Part shown: positions 1-12,180 of the stretch, piece after piece
Layout: the number at the start of each line of letters is the position of its first letter
How positions within the stretch are numbered: position 1 is the first letter of the stretch
Source of the DNA: Rhypophila decipiens
Taxonomy: Eukaryota > Ascomycota > Sordariomycetes > Sordariales > Naviculisporaceae
DNA length: 64,000 bases
Assembly: GCA_033297075.1 (NCBI GenBank)
Contig: MU858170.1
Location: 1-64,000, forward strand
Direction: 5' to 3'
Program-made: the position numbers and the translations under genes
Notes under the pieces: model-generated
Databases searched by the model: none
Told to the model about the DNA's origin: nothing
The model's input: the letters and a program-made list of their open reading frames with translations, nothing else

Positions 1-412
1 AATGGCGGATTTGGATGAACCGAATGTAGTTAGCGTGCATAGGCCCTTTAGGCTCAGTGCCTCCGGGCGAAATAAATTCCATCCATCCATCCATCATACA
101 AGCCTTAAAAGCAGCTGAACTCAGGTACTGCAAACACACGCGGCTTGGCTTGAACGTTGTCGGGATTTCAATCCCTTGTTGCTTATTTCTTTTTCTTATT
201 TGGTGATTCAGTTTGTATGCTTCATTCTTAAGTAAATCTTTTGTGTTTTGCTTTCGCTGCCCACACGACAATCCTCAATTGAAAAATCCACAGTCAGACA
301 TAGTTTGCTTCATAATTCTAGCATTCCGAGTTCTCTCTGCATTTCCTTCTTCGATCCCCGCCACAGGCAGTTGTCCTATACTTTAAAATATATGCAAAGA
401 CTTGTTGATTGC
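1..412. other. Left-edge non-coding flank
   Basis: No coding region is supported here. A short CCAT microsatellite sits near positions 79-96. The rest is the 3' flank of the dioxygenase gene, which is read leftwards and ends at 413. Small open frames lack family signatures and are probably chance. Confidence 0.5.
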
Positions 413-1708
413 CTAGTCGTCGTGCAGTCCCAGTGATTGCCTCCTAGTGACAGAGTTTTCATCAAAATACGGCTCCTCGGCAAGTGTAGTGACCCTCGTG
501 CCGTGTCGCTCGGAGGCATTCTCGTAGTCCCAGCTTGCTGTGTGAAGGGTGCATCTGGAATTGAGGTCAGCGCAATCAGCCAATAAGTTCAACGACTATC
601 CGAAGAGTCCATACCTATTATCCCAAATTGCCGACGTCCCCCTCGTAAACTTGAACCGGCACTGAATATCGACGTTATTCTCATACACATCTCTCAGATA
701 CCCCAGCACCAAATCACTCTCCTTCTTGTCCAGCCCGACAATATGCGATACCCATCCGTGGGCGATATACAGACTCTTCCACCCGGTAACAGGGTGCGTG
801 CGCACAATCGGGTGTTCTCTCGTCACTGAATGGATTCTTCCTGAGGATGGATTTTCGCGATCAAAGTACTTTTCTTTGGAGATAAACACGCCCTTCTTGC
901 CGTCGATAAAGTCGCGGAACGCAGGAGAGAGCTTGGAGTAGGCGGCGTATCCGCTCGCCCATAACAGGTCGCCTCCGACTGCAGGTACGGCGTCTTTGTG
1001 CAAGTGGGTGTAGCCTGGCGGATGGCGCTCGTGAACCATATCCCTAGAGGATCGCGGTCAGGTAACTAATTCGTACGAACAGGATGTTCTTTTAGACTCA
1101 TGCTTACGTGTGAAACCCCTGAAATGGCTGGCGATACGTTGGCTTGCGCATAGTCTTGGCGAAGAAATCGGTCCAGATGGTGGTGATGTCTGGGTGGCCA
1201 GGTACATACGGGCCTTGTGGCTGTTTTCCATGTCCTATTGTCAACACTGTAATAGCCCACTCATGGAGACCCCGGCAAAGACAGAAGGAAGTAAAAGACT
1301 GACATAAAGCTCCCCCCAATACCGTCCCAAGCCTTCCTGTACCTGGGGACTCAAATCCTGGTCCCGAAAGAACACAACACCCCTTTCAGCAACCAATAAC
1401 GCCAGCTCGTCCTTTTGCGTGTTCGTCAAATCCTTGATCTGCAGCCCGACAATCAAAGTGCCAATATGGCTGGTTATATGGTTGACGGCTTTGGCGGCCC
1501 CAAAGAGCGCCTTCTTCTCCGGATCTGCACGCAAGCCGGCGTCATTGTAAGGATGCACTAGACCACCCTTCGCGCGTGCATCCTGTATGTACTCGAAATC
1601 GGTCGGCAAAAGTGGGTAACCGCCGGAGAGGTCGATGCCAGCTGCTTCAAACCGACGACGGGTTGAGGCTGGGATTTGGAGAGGTTGTTGTTCTTCGAGA
1701 GAGCCCAT
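413..1708 (-). CDS. Fe(II)/2-oxoglutarate dioxygenase, TauD/TfdA family
   Basis: Predicted cytosolic non-haem iron dioxygenase using 2-oxoglutarate and O2; the substrate is unknown. Four exons fit in frame (1300-1708, 1108-1234, 615-1043, 413-554) and give 368 residues, normal for fungal TauD-like proteins. The facial triad is complete: the first motif HTD forms across the exon 2/3 junction, and the distal His lies in the last exon in the sequence TLHTASWDY, a hallmark of the family. The PYVPGHPD segment before HTD and the RYWGEL motif also fit. The first donor (TCA/GTCTTT) is weak, but it is the only nearby one that keeps frame. The start at 1708 gives MGSLEEQQ; a longer in-frame start 19 codons upstream is possible. 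It flanks the diterpene cluster; involvement is not shown. Confidence 0.85.
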
Positions 1709-2654
1709 GACTGAATAGTGTGATAGAGTCAAGTGCCAGTGGCTTTGGAAAGCTGGAACGAACACACCTTCTTGGAAACTGTATGGTTTTTTTGTCAGTG
1801 GGAAGGTGACGGTTGACTTGCTTTTTTAGAGCTAGTTTTATTTGCTTTTGCCCAAAATGTTTTTACTCCAGAGAGAAGAACGCTAGCCAATGAGGAATAC
1901 CCTTCAAGGCTCTCCATAACGAGCACCCACCGTAAAGAATGATCTAGAGCAACAACGAGGTAAGGTATTAATACAAGGAGAGGAAATACGGGCATGTATG
2001 GAGTGCCGTACCTGCCCCGGTATGACATACAATTGAGTTGCTTACATTACCTGTCTCGGGTATTTTTTTTCTTAACGGGTAATCTTTCGGGTCCTTCCAT
2101 AAGAGTGATTAAGACCACCATAGCACCTGGCACCCAAAGCGGCAGTCCCAGATGGCTCACAATGTCTTGGCAGGCCGTTATCTCCGATTCGAGGAAGGAG
2201 GGAGGGAGTGGGCATCAGATTGCCGAACGGGGGTGTAATCAGTGTATTGTACAGTACTCCACAGAAATCAACCCATGTGCGATTTCCTGCAAAATGTCGA
2301 GGACAATGAACTAGTTAAGCGTTGAGGGTTATGGCGAAGTAGATAAGGCGATATGGCAGCCAAGTACCGTGGGATATGATGACAGCTCTCACCATCCAAA
2401 TAGCCAGGCTTGTTTCCGTTGCTTGGCAAACAACAAATTGAACGTACCTTGCCAGCTCAGGGCCATGGGGCTCATTGATGACGTGGTTCAGTTGACTGGA
2501 CAGATATGATATATTCGAAAGCAAGGAAAATAAATCCTCAGTCACCAGTATTAGGCTTGCACAAGCGGACAAGCCAAACAAGGAATGGACCCCTCGCAGC
2601 CATATCCAAGCAACGAGCATCAAAAGCACCACGCAATGTGTACAAACCCCTGAG
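1709..2654. other. Intergenic region upstream of the dioxygenase
   Basis: About 950 bp between the start of the dioxygenase gene and the end of the methyltransferase fusion gene, both read leftwards. It should hold the dioxygenase promoter. No protein family or RNA was recognised, and the short open frames do not look coding. Confidence 0.5.
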
Positions 2655-4175
2655 TCACATCTTCGCCCCGTTGACAAACAATACGTCCTTTGTTGTCCCC
2701 TCATCAACCCTTTCATACCTGTAAATAACCGAGTAGATATCATCACCCGTCTGAGGCGTCTTCCACGCAAATTCCTTCTGCTTCCATACCAATTCCCAGC
2801 CCGCCGGGACTCCGAAATCCTCAAGCGCCTTGACGTGATTCGCCGAGCGCATATACGCATGATCGTTACTCTCCAGATAGTCATTATACCTCTCCGGGAC
2901 CTCGTTCACAGTAAAAGTAATAGACTTGTTCGTAAGCGCAAAGGCCAAGACCAGAAACAAACTCAGCACCTCAGGACGAAGCAACTGAATAGCCGTAAAA
3001 CACACGACATGGTCAACCGTCTCGGCATATGTCTGGACGTTGACAAGTGTCTCTTCCATCGAATCGAGATGCACCGACTCGTAGATACCAAACTTTTCGC
3101 AGATCTTGAGCATACCCGGCGCAATGTCGAAGCCAAAGACCCTGTGGCGGGGGTCTTCCGCTCCGTAGGACTCCTTGAGGACTCGGGCAAAGATGCCCGT
3201 GCCGCACGCGATATCGAAAGTGACGCCGGAAAAGTCAAATTTCTCCACGATAAGCTTCATCATGGCGGGGACTCGGCTCTCGCCCACGAGAATGGCCTCG
3301 TAGGTGTCTGCTGTCCCGCTGTACTGGTCTGATAGCTTGTTGATTGTCTCGACCGAGTGGTCGCTGCGTAACAGCGCATTGGCCATGGCCACGTCGATTA
3401 ATGCCCGAGGGCCTCCGGGAAATGCCCGGGTTATAGCCAGGTCTGACTGAGTCGAGCTGAAGCTGGCTGGCTGGGGATCCACTCCCACGACAAAGACCTC
3501 TTTTTCATGGTCCCGGATGCGGAGATGGACTTTGCAGCCCAGGTTTGCACCACCTGTGCCCCTATTTTCTTCTCTAAAGGTTTGATATGCTCCGATGGAG
3601 GCCTTTTGAATGTGCTCGACCAGGGAGGCACCTTTCTCTTTGCGCAGCAACTCAATCTCTGCTTCAGGTTCGAAACTCGCGAGGAGTTTCCAGTCTTTCA
3701 TAGACACGTGATTGGCGTTGTACACGACCGGAGGTAAGGCGAGGTAGCCATCATCGGCCAGCTGGATGACAGTGCATGTTATATGTTGCCCGGTGATATG
3801 CTCCCGCACCGCGAGGTTGTGGCTGCAGTTGTGGTGGTCAGCAGCCATGTGGGAGCCATTCATGTTGGTAGAGAGGTAGCTGCTTGGAATACCAGACCAC
3901 GGCAGGCCGAGACCCTCAAAGTATTGGCTGGCCTCGAGGCTCCGGAAGCCGCTGTCGAACGCGCCCCCGAGAAAGTTGAAGTAAAAGTCGTAGCTTTGGG
4001 CTACGGCTGCGTCAATCTGTCCCTTGAAGTTGCGAGAACTGATGAAGTGATTTTGGAAGTCGTGCTGGTCGCTGAAAGCTCCGAGATCAGGGAAAGACCT
4101 TGGAAGTGGTTTGGCGATACCGTTGCTTTGGACATGGTGGTCATCAAGGCACGGAAGAAGAACGCAGACTTTCAT
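2655..4175 (-). CDS. Truncated ATP-grasp (D-Ala-D-Ala ligase-like) / SAM methyltransferase fusion
   Basis: Single-exon gene of 506 residues; the first ATG is at 4175 (MKVCVLLP). The first ~280 residues resemble fungal D-alanine-D-alanine-ligase-like ATP-grasp proteins: YDFYFNFLGG and GLPWSGIPSSYLST match the N-terminal domain, and VREHITGQHITCTV matches the EEFxxGxExTV strand. The central segment of about 70 residues that normally carries the ATP-binding lysine and glycine-rich loop is absent, with no intron that could hide it. A class I methyltransferase domain follows, with motif I DIACGTGIFARVL near residue 320 and an acidic FGFDIAPG loop. Ligase activity is therefore doubtful, while methyl transfer is plausible. 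Substrate unknown. It may belong to the cluster or to a neighbouring small pathway. Confidence 0.7.
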   Translation of the reverse strand: MKVCVLLPCLDDHHVQSNGIAKPLPRSFPDLGAFSDQHDFQNHFISSRNFKGQIDAAVAQSYDFYFNFLGGAFDSGFRSLEASQYFEGLGLPWSGIPSSYLSTNMNGSHMAADHHNCSHNLAVREHITGQHITCTVIQLADDGYLALPPVVYNANHVSMKDWKLLASFEPEAEIELLRKEKGASLVEHIQKASIGAYQTFREENRGTGGANLGCKVHLRIRDHEKEVFVVGVDPQPASFSSTQSDLAITRAFPGGPRALIDVAMANALLRSDHSVETINKLSDQYSGTADTYEAILVGESRVPAMMKLIVEKFDFSGVTFDIACGTGIFARVLKESYGAEDPRHRVFGFDIAPGMLKICEKFGIYESVHLDSMEETLVNVQTYAETVDHVVCFTAIQLLRPEVLSLFLVLAFALTNKSITFTVNEVPERYNDYLESNDHAYMRSANHVKALEDFGVPAGWELVWKQKEFAWKTPQTGDDIYSVIYRYERVDEGTTKDVLFVNGAKM

Positions 4176-4875
4176 TTTGGTCAAAAGTGTAGGTGTGTGC
4201 TTTTGTGGTTTTTCTCGAGGGATAGTGCTGTTTTTTAGGGGCGTGATAATTTGGCCAAATCTGGGTGGTCATTGTCAAAAGACCACACCCAAGCTCTTTC
4301 TCTCAACATGCTACTTATCTTGACCCGCACTCCTTCATAGTTCGTGAAGGATTCAACTGTAAACCCTCAAATCTGAATTCAGATTTCACCGATCTGCCCA
4401 GATTCCAAATCGTAGATAGTTTGCTAGAGCAGAAGAGGCATCCCCGGCCGCCAAGTACGCTCGCGACCGAACATCTCAAGTCTCAAAAGTTCCGGGCGTT
4501 GTCTTGCCAAGGACGGCGGCGATGTCATCGGTCCACAACGGAGAATATAAAGTCTTGCTCGAGATCCATGCAGCCCTTGGCAGGACAAAACGGGTGGCTG
4601 CCCGTCGTCGGTAGGAAGCCGTAGGATCATGGCGCAGCAGCACGGCAAGGAGGAAAACGAAAAAGCCAAGACGCCTAGCCTGTAAGGCTCTTGTTACCAT
4701 CCTTCGCGTGGCCTGTGCATCGATCTCATATGGAACGGGTCGATCATCGCGTAAGCGGGGAAAAGGACCGTCGAACCCTGATCAATTCTAAACTGTGGAG
4801 AAGTACGGATACGGATACGATAACGTTACAACATTATATTATTGCATCTATCTATCTGTGGCTGACATGGACCCA
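4176..4875. other. Intergenic region
   Basis: About 700 bp between two leftward genes, so it should contain the promoter of the methyltransferase fusion gene. The right part is AT-rich. No gene or RNA recognised. Confidence 0.5.
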
Positions 4876-6224
4876 TCACATCAAGCCGAGCGTGTTGTCT
4901 GCGCTTGGAAGACGGCCATCGGAGGCTTCGGAGCCAAGCTTCTCGTCTAGACTCTTTCTCAAGTTCCCCACCATCCATCCATAGGAAGCATGTTGCCCAT
5001 CATTGACAGCTTGTTCGGCCTGAAGGACCAATTTCCGTAGTTTTGTGATACGGATCTGTATCAGTTTTCTTATGACTTCCATCTCGTCGTCGTCATCCAG
5101 CTGCCACCCTCCGGCTTCTAATAACCTCGGCCTGTTGGACGCGTCCCGCGGTCGTAGCACATCTGGCGACGTGATGTGCTCGAGCGCCTTGACCCCGTCC
5201 ACCATCTCCCGGCACATGGAAATGACAAGCACCACGTAGTCTGGCTTTTGGCTGCACCGTTTACACTGGAAAAAGATGTCGCAGCTGGCTAGCACATTCT
5301 TTTGGCACTGCAGTATGTCCTCGATGCTCGAGGTGCTGCTCCCGTTCAGCCACGTCGTCCAGACTAACCGGACTTGCATCGTCGCATTCGCCGATATGAT
5401 GAGGTCGGTGCAGAAGCAAATTCCAAAGTCTTGCAGGTCATGCGCATGTAGCGCCTCGTCCATCAAGTCGGGAAGCTTCCCTGCCTGCATCTCCTGGGTC
5501 GAAGCAGACGGGTCGCTGCCTGCGCTCAAGTCGTTCATGAAAGAAGGTGTCTCCATCGCGGTATCCATTGACGCCGAGAAGACATCCTGGTCGGTTTGGT
5601 GTGTTGGCGTGTACGAGATGCTCGTGTCGACATGTATTTCATCTAGAAAGACAAAGAAACCAACACAAGTTAGCTCCGAGTTACAGCAACTGTCCCTGCG
5701 CCATGTCGGTTTTGCACTCACTACTTTCGCCCGTCATAGAGTCTGTGTTGCGGCAGGTGCCGACTTGCGCAAGTTGGTCCCTAGGCGAAACTGCATTTGT
5801 GCCGCCGCGAATGATTGACCCGGTCGTTGTGTCGGCCTGACTCGTTGAACTGTCGGCCGAGGAGGGTCCGGAGGAGGATGACGAGGAGGAACTTCCCGGC
5901 CCAAATTGACCTCCGGAGGACGAGCTCACTGATCCCCTGGCTTGCCGTCTTGTCCCATTATAAGAGCACGGAACCCCACTTTCAAAACATTTCTCGCAGC
6001 CCTCGGGTTCGATCTTGCATCGTAACTGATTGGGTTCTGTTGTAAGGTTGTGTCCTGTCACATGATAAACCAAAAGGAAATGAACATACCTTTTTCATCT
6101 TGCATCTGGTGCATGCCGCCGGCTTCTTCAAGCCCCTGATCTTGTCGTTTGCCGGCAGGGACGACTGTATCACGTACTCCATGTCCCCCATGGCCCCATT
6201 CTGGGCCTTCAATGTTTGAAACAT
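4876..6224 (-). CDS. Zn2Cys6 transcription factor, AflR type
   Basis: Predicted nuclear pathway regulator. Three exons fit in frame (6090-6224, 5722-6025, 4876-5642), giving 401 residues. The zinc cluster is split by intron 1: ACTRCKMKK joins LRCKIEPEGCEKC, then CFESGVPC, giving the canonical CX2CX6CX6CX2CX6C spacing. A long Ser-rich linker follows, then a C-terminal region resembling the aflatoxin regulatory protein domain, with several Cys residues and an acidic stretch. An upstream extension of the first open frame exists, but MFQTLKAQ is a reasonable start. It is separated from the terpene synthase by a 4.3-kb gene-free stretch. Whether it controls the diterpene genes or the two genes to its left is not decided by sequence. 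Confidence 0.85.
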
Positions 6225-9200
6225 GCCGTCTGCTTCTTGCTGTTCTCTGCGGAAGGAGAGAAAGGGAAACAGAAGTGATGATAAGATTAGATTACAATCA
6301 AAGCTTCCAGGCGTTACCACAGTGCAAAAGGGAGAGCATCAAAATCAGATATTGGTACGTGGGTCTTATATTTACACTCTTACTCTTCCCCCCTTCAGCC
6401 CCCATGTTGACGTTAATGTCGCTTCGGAATCCTCCTGCCGGTCCTTTTGGTCCGCGGGTCGCTGTCTCTACTTGTGTCTAGCCAGAGCAGCAGCTTGCAG
6501 CTTACGCCATAGGAATGCAGATTTGGCATACAGCCTCTGCAGATGATGTATCATCATGAGCGGAGGGTGGCGTTGCAAGTAACTTTTTAAGTTTCCGTTG
6601 TATAATAGGTAATCTTTACTACTAAACGGCTCCGAGGTACTTCTGCATACTACTAGTGCCGCCCTGCTGATGGCCACTGCATGGTTCTGGCTTAGATACA
6701 TATTAACGGGTTTCTTATCAACGCTCATAGACTGCCCTCGTAATTCAGGACCTGTTCAAATGAATGTGTCAGCTCCGGCATGTAGTAGGGTAACCTTTCC
6801 CCTCCTTTTTGGTGTATGGCAGACCCTGAATACCGTTGTAAGACACACAACTTGAACCCCACCTACCCAGAACTTACAGTGTGTTTTAAATTTTCACATC
6901 TCGCTGGTATTGAAAAGTCATTCACCACCTAGCTTATTTCCCATGTCAACCCGTGGTGGATCAAGGCCCCCAACGTCGCTTTATCTCAAAGAGATCGGCC
7001 GCTCAAGGCTGGGCAGGGCCATGGCACCGACAGCGGAATCTGGGCACTGTTTCCCAAGTTCCAATCTGTCCAATATCACACACTGTTCCAAACATGTCAG
7101 TCATAGTAAGTGTACATCGTGCTTAGCCCAGACATTACCAATGTCCACCCGAGATCCTGTGCTGCTTTAGCGCCCACCACGGCTTATACGCCTCCTTGTA
7201 CGGGTTAGTGAATGGAGTAGCTACCGTAGATACCCCGTACGTGTGGAGGTGTACACTTGACGCTACCCCTAGTTAGGCATAGCGCCTTCTGTAATTTCAG
7301 TTTATCAACTACCTGTACAGTAACCTGAAACCGTATAACTCTCACCAGCTTGTAACATGAATGCCCTCGTCATCAAACTATGAACACCGAAATATTCGTA
7401 TTCAGAAAGTGGTACAGGAAAACATGCTACGAAGCCTTTTCTGCAGCTTGTGTGGTATCATTTGCGTCCGCTGTGATCACTTCATTACGACTAGTTTCTC
7501 GAAGACGTTAGTTTACACTCGTGTGCATGCCATACCGGCTGATACGGGTATCTTCTCGCCGCTGTCTGCATGGTAATTTTAAACACGCAAGTATTGTTGC
7601 AGATTTCGATCCTGCGTCTCTGAGTGTGGCAATTAATTTCATAGGATTCCATCTCCATACACACGTGGAGTTCACCGCTGCGGGCTAAATCCGTCCCCAC
7701 CCGGAAGTTTGTTCATTCTCTATGCCGCCCCCGGGTATAGCGATCGACAATGATGAGGAATACTGGATGCCGGTTCATATAATGGGCTGCTGACGATGCG
7801 TCTGGGGTAACCCAGGCTTACTTGGTACGTATATGCGGTCAGGTGCACAGAATGGACAGTTGGAGAAGAATGAAAGCAACAAGGGAACACCTAGCTTGAT
7901 GACCTGAAACTATGATATCGTTCTTTTAAGGCAACTACTGTAAACCGATCTTTTTCAAGGTCAGGATGGCGATCATCAAAGGGGACTGCCCCCACTTTAC
8001 GGTCGTCATGCAAACCCTTATGAATAAAGCGGCAATCTCCTGTGATTATTGCCTGTAGAAACGGCGGAAAGGCTCAGGTGGGTGATCCACTTCCCGTTTA
8101 AAGCAGGTGCTATCCAACACTCCTTTTCACGGACGGGAATAACATTCGTTTCAGACTCCACCGGGATTCTCACAAACTCAAACGAAAGGGTCGATCCATG
8201 TCGTACGCTGGGGTAGTTACGGTACAGTACACGTGGAACGTACCGCATTGAAGGAGCGACAGGGCAAGTTGAGTCGACCCCGTAACTTGCCTTAAGCTGG
8301 GCTTTCCCTAGAATTATCCTCGATCTAATCCGGTTCTACTATGAGCGGTGTAAAATTCCCAGAAGGGCCAGAACAACCTTCCTCTTTTAACCCCAAAGCG
8401 TAAAGCATCCAAGGCAAAAGGCACGAGAAGCTGTAATACCGAACAATGTCCATGATATCCCACAATCCCATGTTCATAGCGTCCCGGATCTATTAAGGGG
8501 GTGTGACTTTCTCCTCACGGTAGGTACTAGGTAGCCAGTGCTAAATCCTTGCCCCCGCAATATAGAACGCAGGTGGTCAGATATGGAGCTATGATCTGCG
8601 ATCCTTCCCGGTCCAAAATTCCCGATCCTTGATAAGGGTCATCTAAAAGAGGAAATTCCGGATCAGCCCCTCCTCCAAACTCCAGCGCCCTTCAATCACA
8701 ACTGAAAGCTCACCCAGTCTCACACCCTTCACAGCGCCCTCCTTCTGCGGACGTTCTGTTGGTCGAAGTGGGGGAATGTCAGTCAGCGCTAAAACAACGG
8801 ATAGCAGACTGTAGGTGGTCGGGCCGGACCGTCGGCGGGTTTCCCCCCTTCAACCTGACCATCGTACCGTAATGTCGATAAGAACCACGGTTCTTCCGTA
8901 CAAGTCCCGATCGTTCATGTCCGCTACCGGCCACGATCTTGTGGCCGAGGCATATACTGTATTATCACACTTATCAGTAAAAGTGAAAGCAACCCGATAG
9001 CATCAACTTATCTTGCTGCACGACAGGCCAGCCAAAACCCGAGAGGAAGTTGCGATCCATCACGACACGATACAAATAATGCTGTGTCACCACCAGTCAC
9101 TCGAGAAAACCACAGGTTTCAATGCACTCGCATGTATTATCCCGCGGTATGCGAACCATCGGCTTGCCGACATTAGCCACGATGGCGACAGTGACCTTAT

Positions 9201-10489
9201 ATCCATGACCGGTCGCCGTTAACACGACTTTGATAATGGATTACTAACAGGAAAACCGCAGCCTGAATAATTGCCGATGACCGAAGCTGGAATTAAACCC
9301 GTTAAATTATGCTGTCAGAGTCACAATCGTATGATGACGAGATAGGTATTGATCAATCAAACATCGCGGTCAGAGGCCGGTGTGTAGCGTTTACTACGAC
9401 ACCTCTTTGACTGCCATACCCCAAGGGCCAAGGGACATATCCGACGGTGCTCCAAATGTTATCATATTGGGGTAACATATATGCACAGGTACTGGGACTT
9501 CCTCATTGAAATGCTTATATTGACCTTCACACACTGGTACAAGCGGGCCCTTAGTAAGAACTCCCCTCACGGTCACGGTCTGCAAGACCCGTCTATTCAG
9601 ATCACTAAACGAAGACTCAACAGGACATTTCCGAGCTTTATATCACCACACGGAATATGTATCATATGTACAGCGTGTAAAGACACCCCCACGCCCTAGA
9701 CGGCTGGCCAACGACCAAGGAGATATGTTGCGCAGTAAGGTTCAGAGGCAGTACTTTCTTCGCTGGAGAAATTGGCTCTTGCCGGAAAGCAATGAAACAC
9801 ATACAACCGGCAAGATGGCTGTAAGGCGAGATGAGGACTACTTACTCAGGTGCGATAACTATATCCTATAAATGGTTAAACATGCCGTAGGAACTTCATT
9901 ACGACATTATATATCACGATGTCTAGGTCACAGATTACATTCTAAAGATGGAATAGAAGCTTCACATTATGCCACGTTTTCGGCGCCAAACTGTATAGCA
10001 GCTGTATCTTTCATGGGCGACATGAGGGTAACATGACAACCGTGGAACCGGGTAATGAAAGTTCCCATCTTCAACTGCTGCGAAAATAATTGGCCAAGAA
10101 AAGTGGCAACATCCGCCGATGGCTCTCGGATGTATCATTGACGATTCGCCTATCGGGGTGATAACTCGGCAACTTGCCTCGGAGTAGATTGAAGTGTTTC
10201 ACGGTCAGTTACGGAAGGGGCTGATACCTCTGTATGTAGCACGGCAGCTAGGAAAGTTGCATTAGGGATTTTTATGCAGCTTTCGGTCTCGTAAACCTCT
10301 CCATTGACAAACGTCATTTCTTGGGGAACGGCCACTGGTCTTTTACTTTCCAAAAGATTACCGACACCTGAAGATTACGATAAAGCCATGTCAATGAATG
10401 TTACGGGTATTTACATAGTAGGTGCTCACGGGACCCAAAGATAATAGATCTACCCTGCCGCCAGGAATAAAAGTCGAAGGCAAGTCAGC
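6225..10489. other. 4.3-kb gene-free stretch
   Basis: No open frame above about 90 codons and none with a recognisable motif in any frame. Base composition is mixed rather than uniformly AT-rich, so I cannot call it a RIP-mutated repeat by eye. No terminal repeats, tRNA or rRNA were seen. The right end lies downstream of the terpene synthase and the left end upstream of the AflR-type regulator. It could be decayed sequence, regulatory DNA or a non-coding transcript locus. Confidence 0.5.
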
Positions 10490-12180
10490 TCAAGGAAGAT
10501 CCATAATCCTCGTCTCACGGACCTTCCGCCCCTGTTCAGGGTTCAGGTACCGTCCGCTCTTGAAGCTCCAGTGGAGATTGGCCCTCGCCACGGCAGCACA
10601 CGCGTCCAGATAGCGCCGGACTTCCTTGTTGGTTTTTTCATCTTCCCAGTGCGGCAGCTCGGCCACGGCGTCTTCCCAGTCTCGTTGGTTGCTTTCCATC
10701 AGCTGGCCGAGCTTGTCCATTGCGCCTTGCTCAGTCAGGCCTTGGCGCATCAGGAGTCTGGTGAGGTTGTGTTCTACGCCGAAGGCCTATGAGATGACAT
10801 CGGTCAGTGAGAGTCTAAATTCAAGTATGGTTGCAACATGCAGTCAACCTACGAGGTCTTTCTTGTATGACAGAACGTCGTTTACCCTGCGGTCGAATTT
10901 GTTAGCTACGATCTTGATATGAGAAGCAGGGAGAAGGGGGAAAAACTGACAGCCAGGTGAGATCAGCCGCCACCCGCTCGCACGTCTGGACAGATGGATG
11001 ATTCATAGCCTCCTCCGGTGCGTTGATTCCGTGCGCCCATCTGATTGCCGCGCTCATGTCAGCATGATTATTCAGATGAGAATCCGGGAGACTGAGAGTT
11101 CCTTTCCACTCACTCTACCACAGCAAACAGCGAATACGCGCCTATGGAGTGCCTCCGCGTCTCCATGTAATCGTCCAAGTCTACGTCAAGGGTGATGCTC
11201 CTCTGCGTCGCGTCAACCTGTTTGAGGATGGCAAAGAGGCATCTTTTGTGAGTGTACTGCCATCGACGAATAAGTCCTGTTTTGTGTCAACAGCGGATAC
11301 AATTTAGTCAATCTCCTTGGGAACAGGATCACACGAGCAGCTGCCGATGTGATCTTCGAAGATATAATCGCCGCTTACCTGGTGATGGATTTCTCTGGAG
11401 TTCAAAGAAAATGTCAGCCCCTTGTGTGATATGAACGGAAACATGTCGGGTTTGCACTTGCCGCTTTAAATCTCTGCCAAACAGACTGGAACATGTGCTG
11501 TAAGGGATGGTCCTCAGGTTTAACCGGCGCGCAGGTGTCATCCTGTGTCGCTAGCATGTCGATAATCTCTCTGGCTGCTTCGATGGTCTTGTCTTTCATG
11601 GGGCCTTCGTCAAATTCTACCGAGCCATGCTATCAGAATCCTGATACTTCCTGGTAAAACTGCGCATTATAGCAAGACTCACGGTCGTCAAATACAAAGG
11701 CCTAGCAAGACTTGGATTTAGCTCGTACTCTTTTCTAAAGCAACAATTCCCTGTTACTGTCCGCAGACTCACCCAAATACACCAGTCAACACCCATACGG
11801 AACGCCTCTGCATCAGCCAGCGGGGCAGATAAACTGATCAGATAGGCAAAGTTGGCTTTGGTCAGTATTTTGGCCGTCCGCTTATCCATCTTGACGAGTC
11901 TGGACCGACACATGGAGTGTTAGCATTTTTCCTTCCGGGAGTAGGTTGTGAAGAGGGATTGATGATAGTAAAGGACTGACTCCTTGGTCCATGCCTCTGA
12001 TTTCCGCCCGACCTCTTCCTCGTTGGGATTTCTTGTCGGTTCACCAGACAAGACGCCCGCAAACAGATCCGGGACGTAGAGTGACCTCGTCTTTCCAAGG
12101 TCGGCCTTGTAATGATCTGGTCCTCCTCCCCCATAAGGAAGGTAACTCGTTACAAGGGAGAACAAACCGTAAAGTGACAT
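10490..12180 (-). CDS. sdnA: Class I diterpene synthase, cycloaraneosene synthase-like
   Basis: Predicted to cyclise GGPP to the cycloaraneosene (5-8-5) skeleton. Eight exons fit in frame (11981-12180, 11773-11899, 11683-11701, 11458-11616, 11114-11276, 10951-11040, 10853-10886, 10490-10786), giving about 362 residues, normal for a fungal class I cyclase. The aspartate motif VFDDQFDEG is assembled from a 19-nt micro-exon and exon 4. The second metal motif VNDVLSYKKDL matches NDxxSxxK(D/E). No prenyltransferase domain is fused; that role falls to the separate sdnC. The exon 4/5 junction (weak donor at 11457) is the least certain, and an extra 42-nt exon there would also keep frame. Identification as sdnA rests on family, order and neighbours. 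Confidence 0.82.

Noticed and set aside
2315..2884. 189-codon minus-strand frame overlapping the methyltransferase 3' end
   Set aside because: Arg-rich shadow of the methyltransferase gene in another frame, with no motif.
9394..9585. Small peptide gene in the gene-free stretch
   Set aside because: 63 codons without signal peptide, repeats or homology that I can see; not distinguishable from chance.
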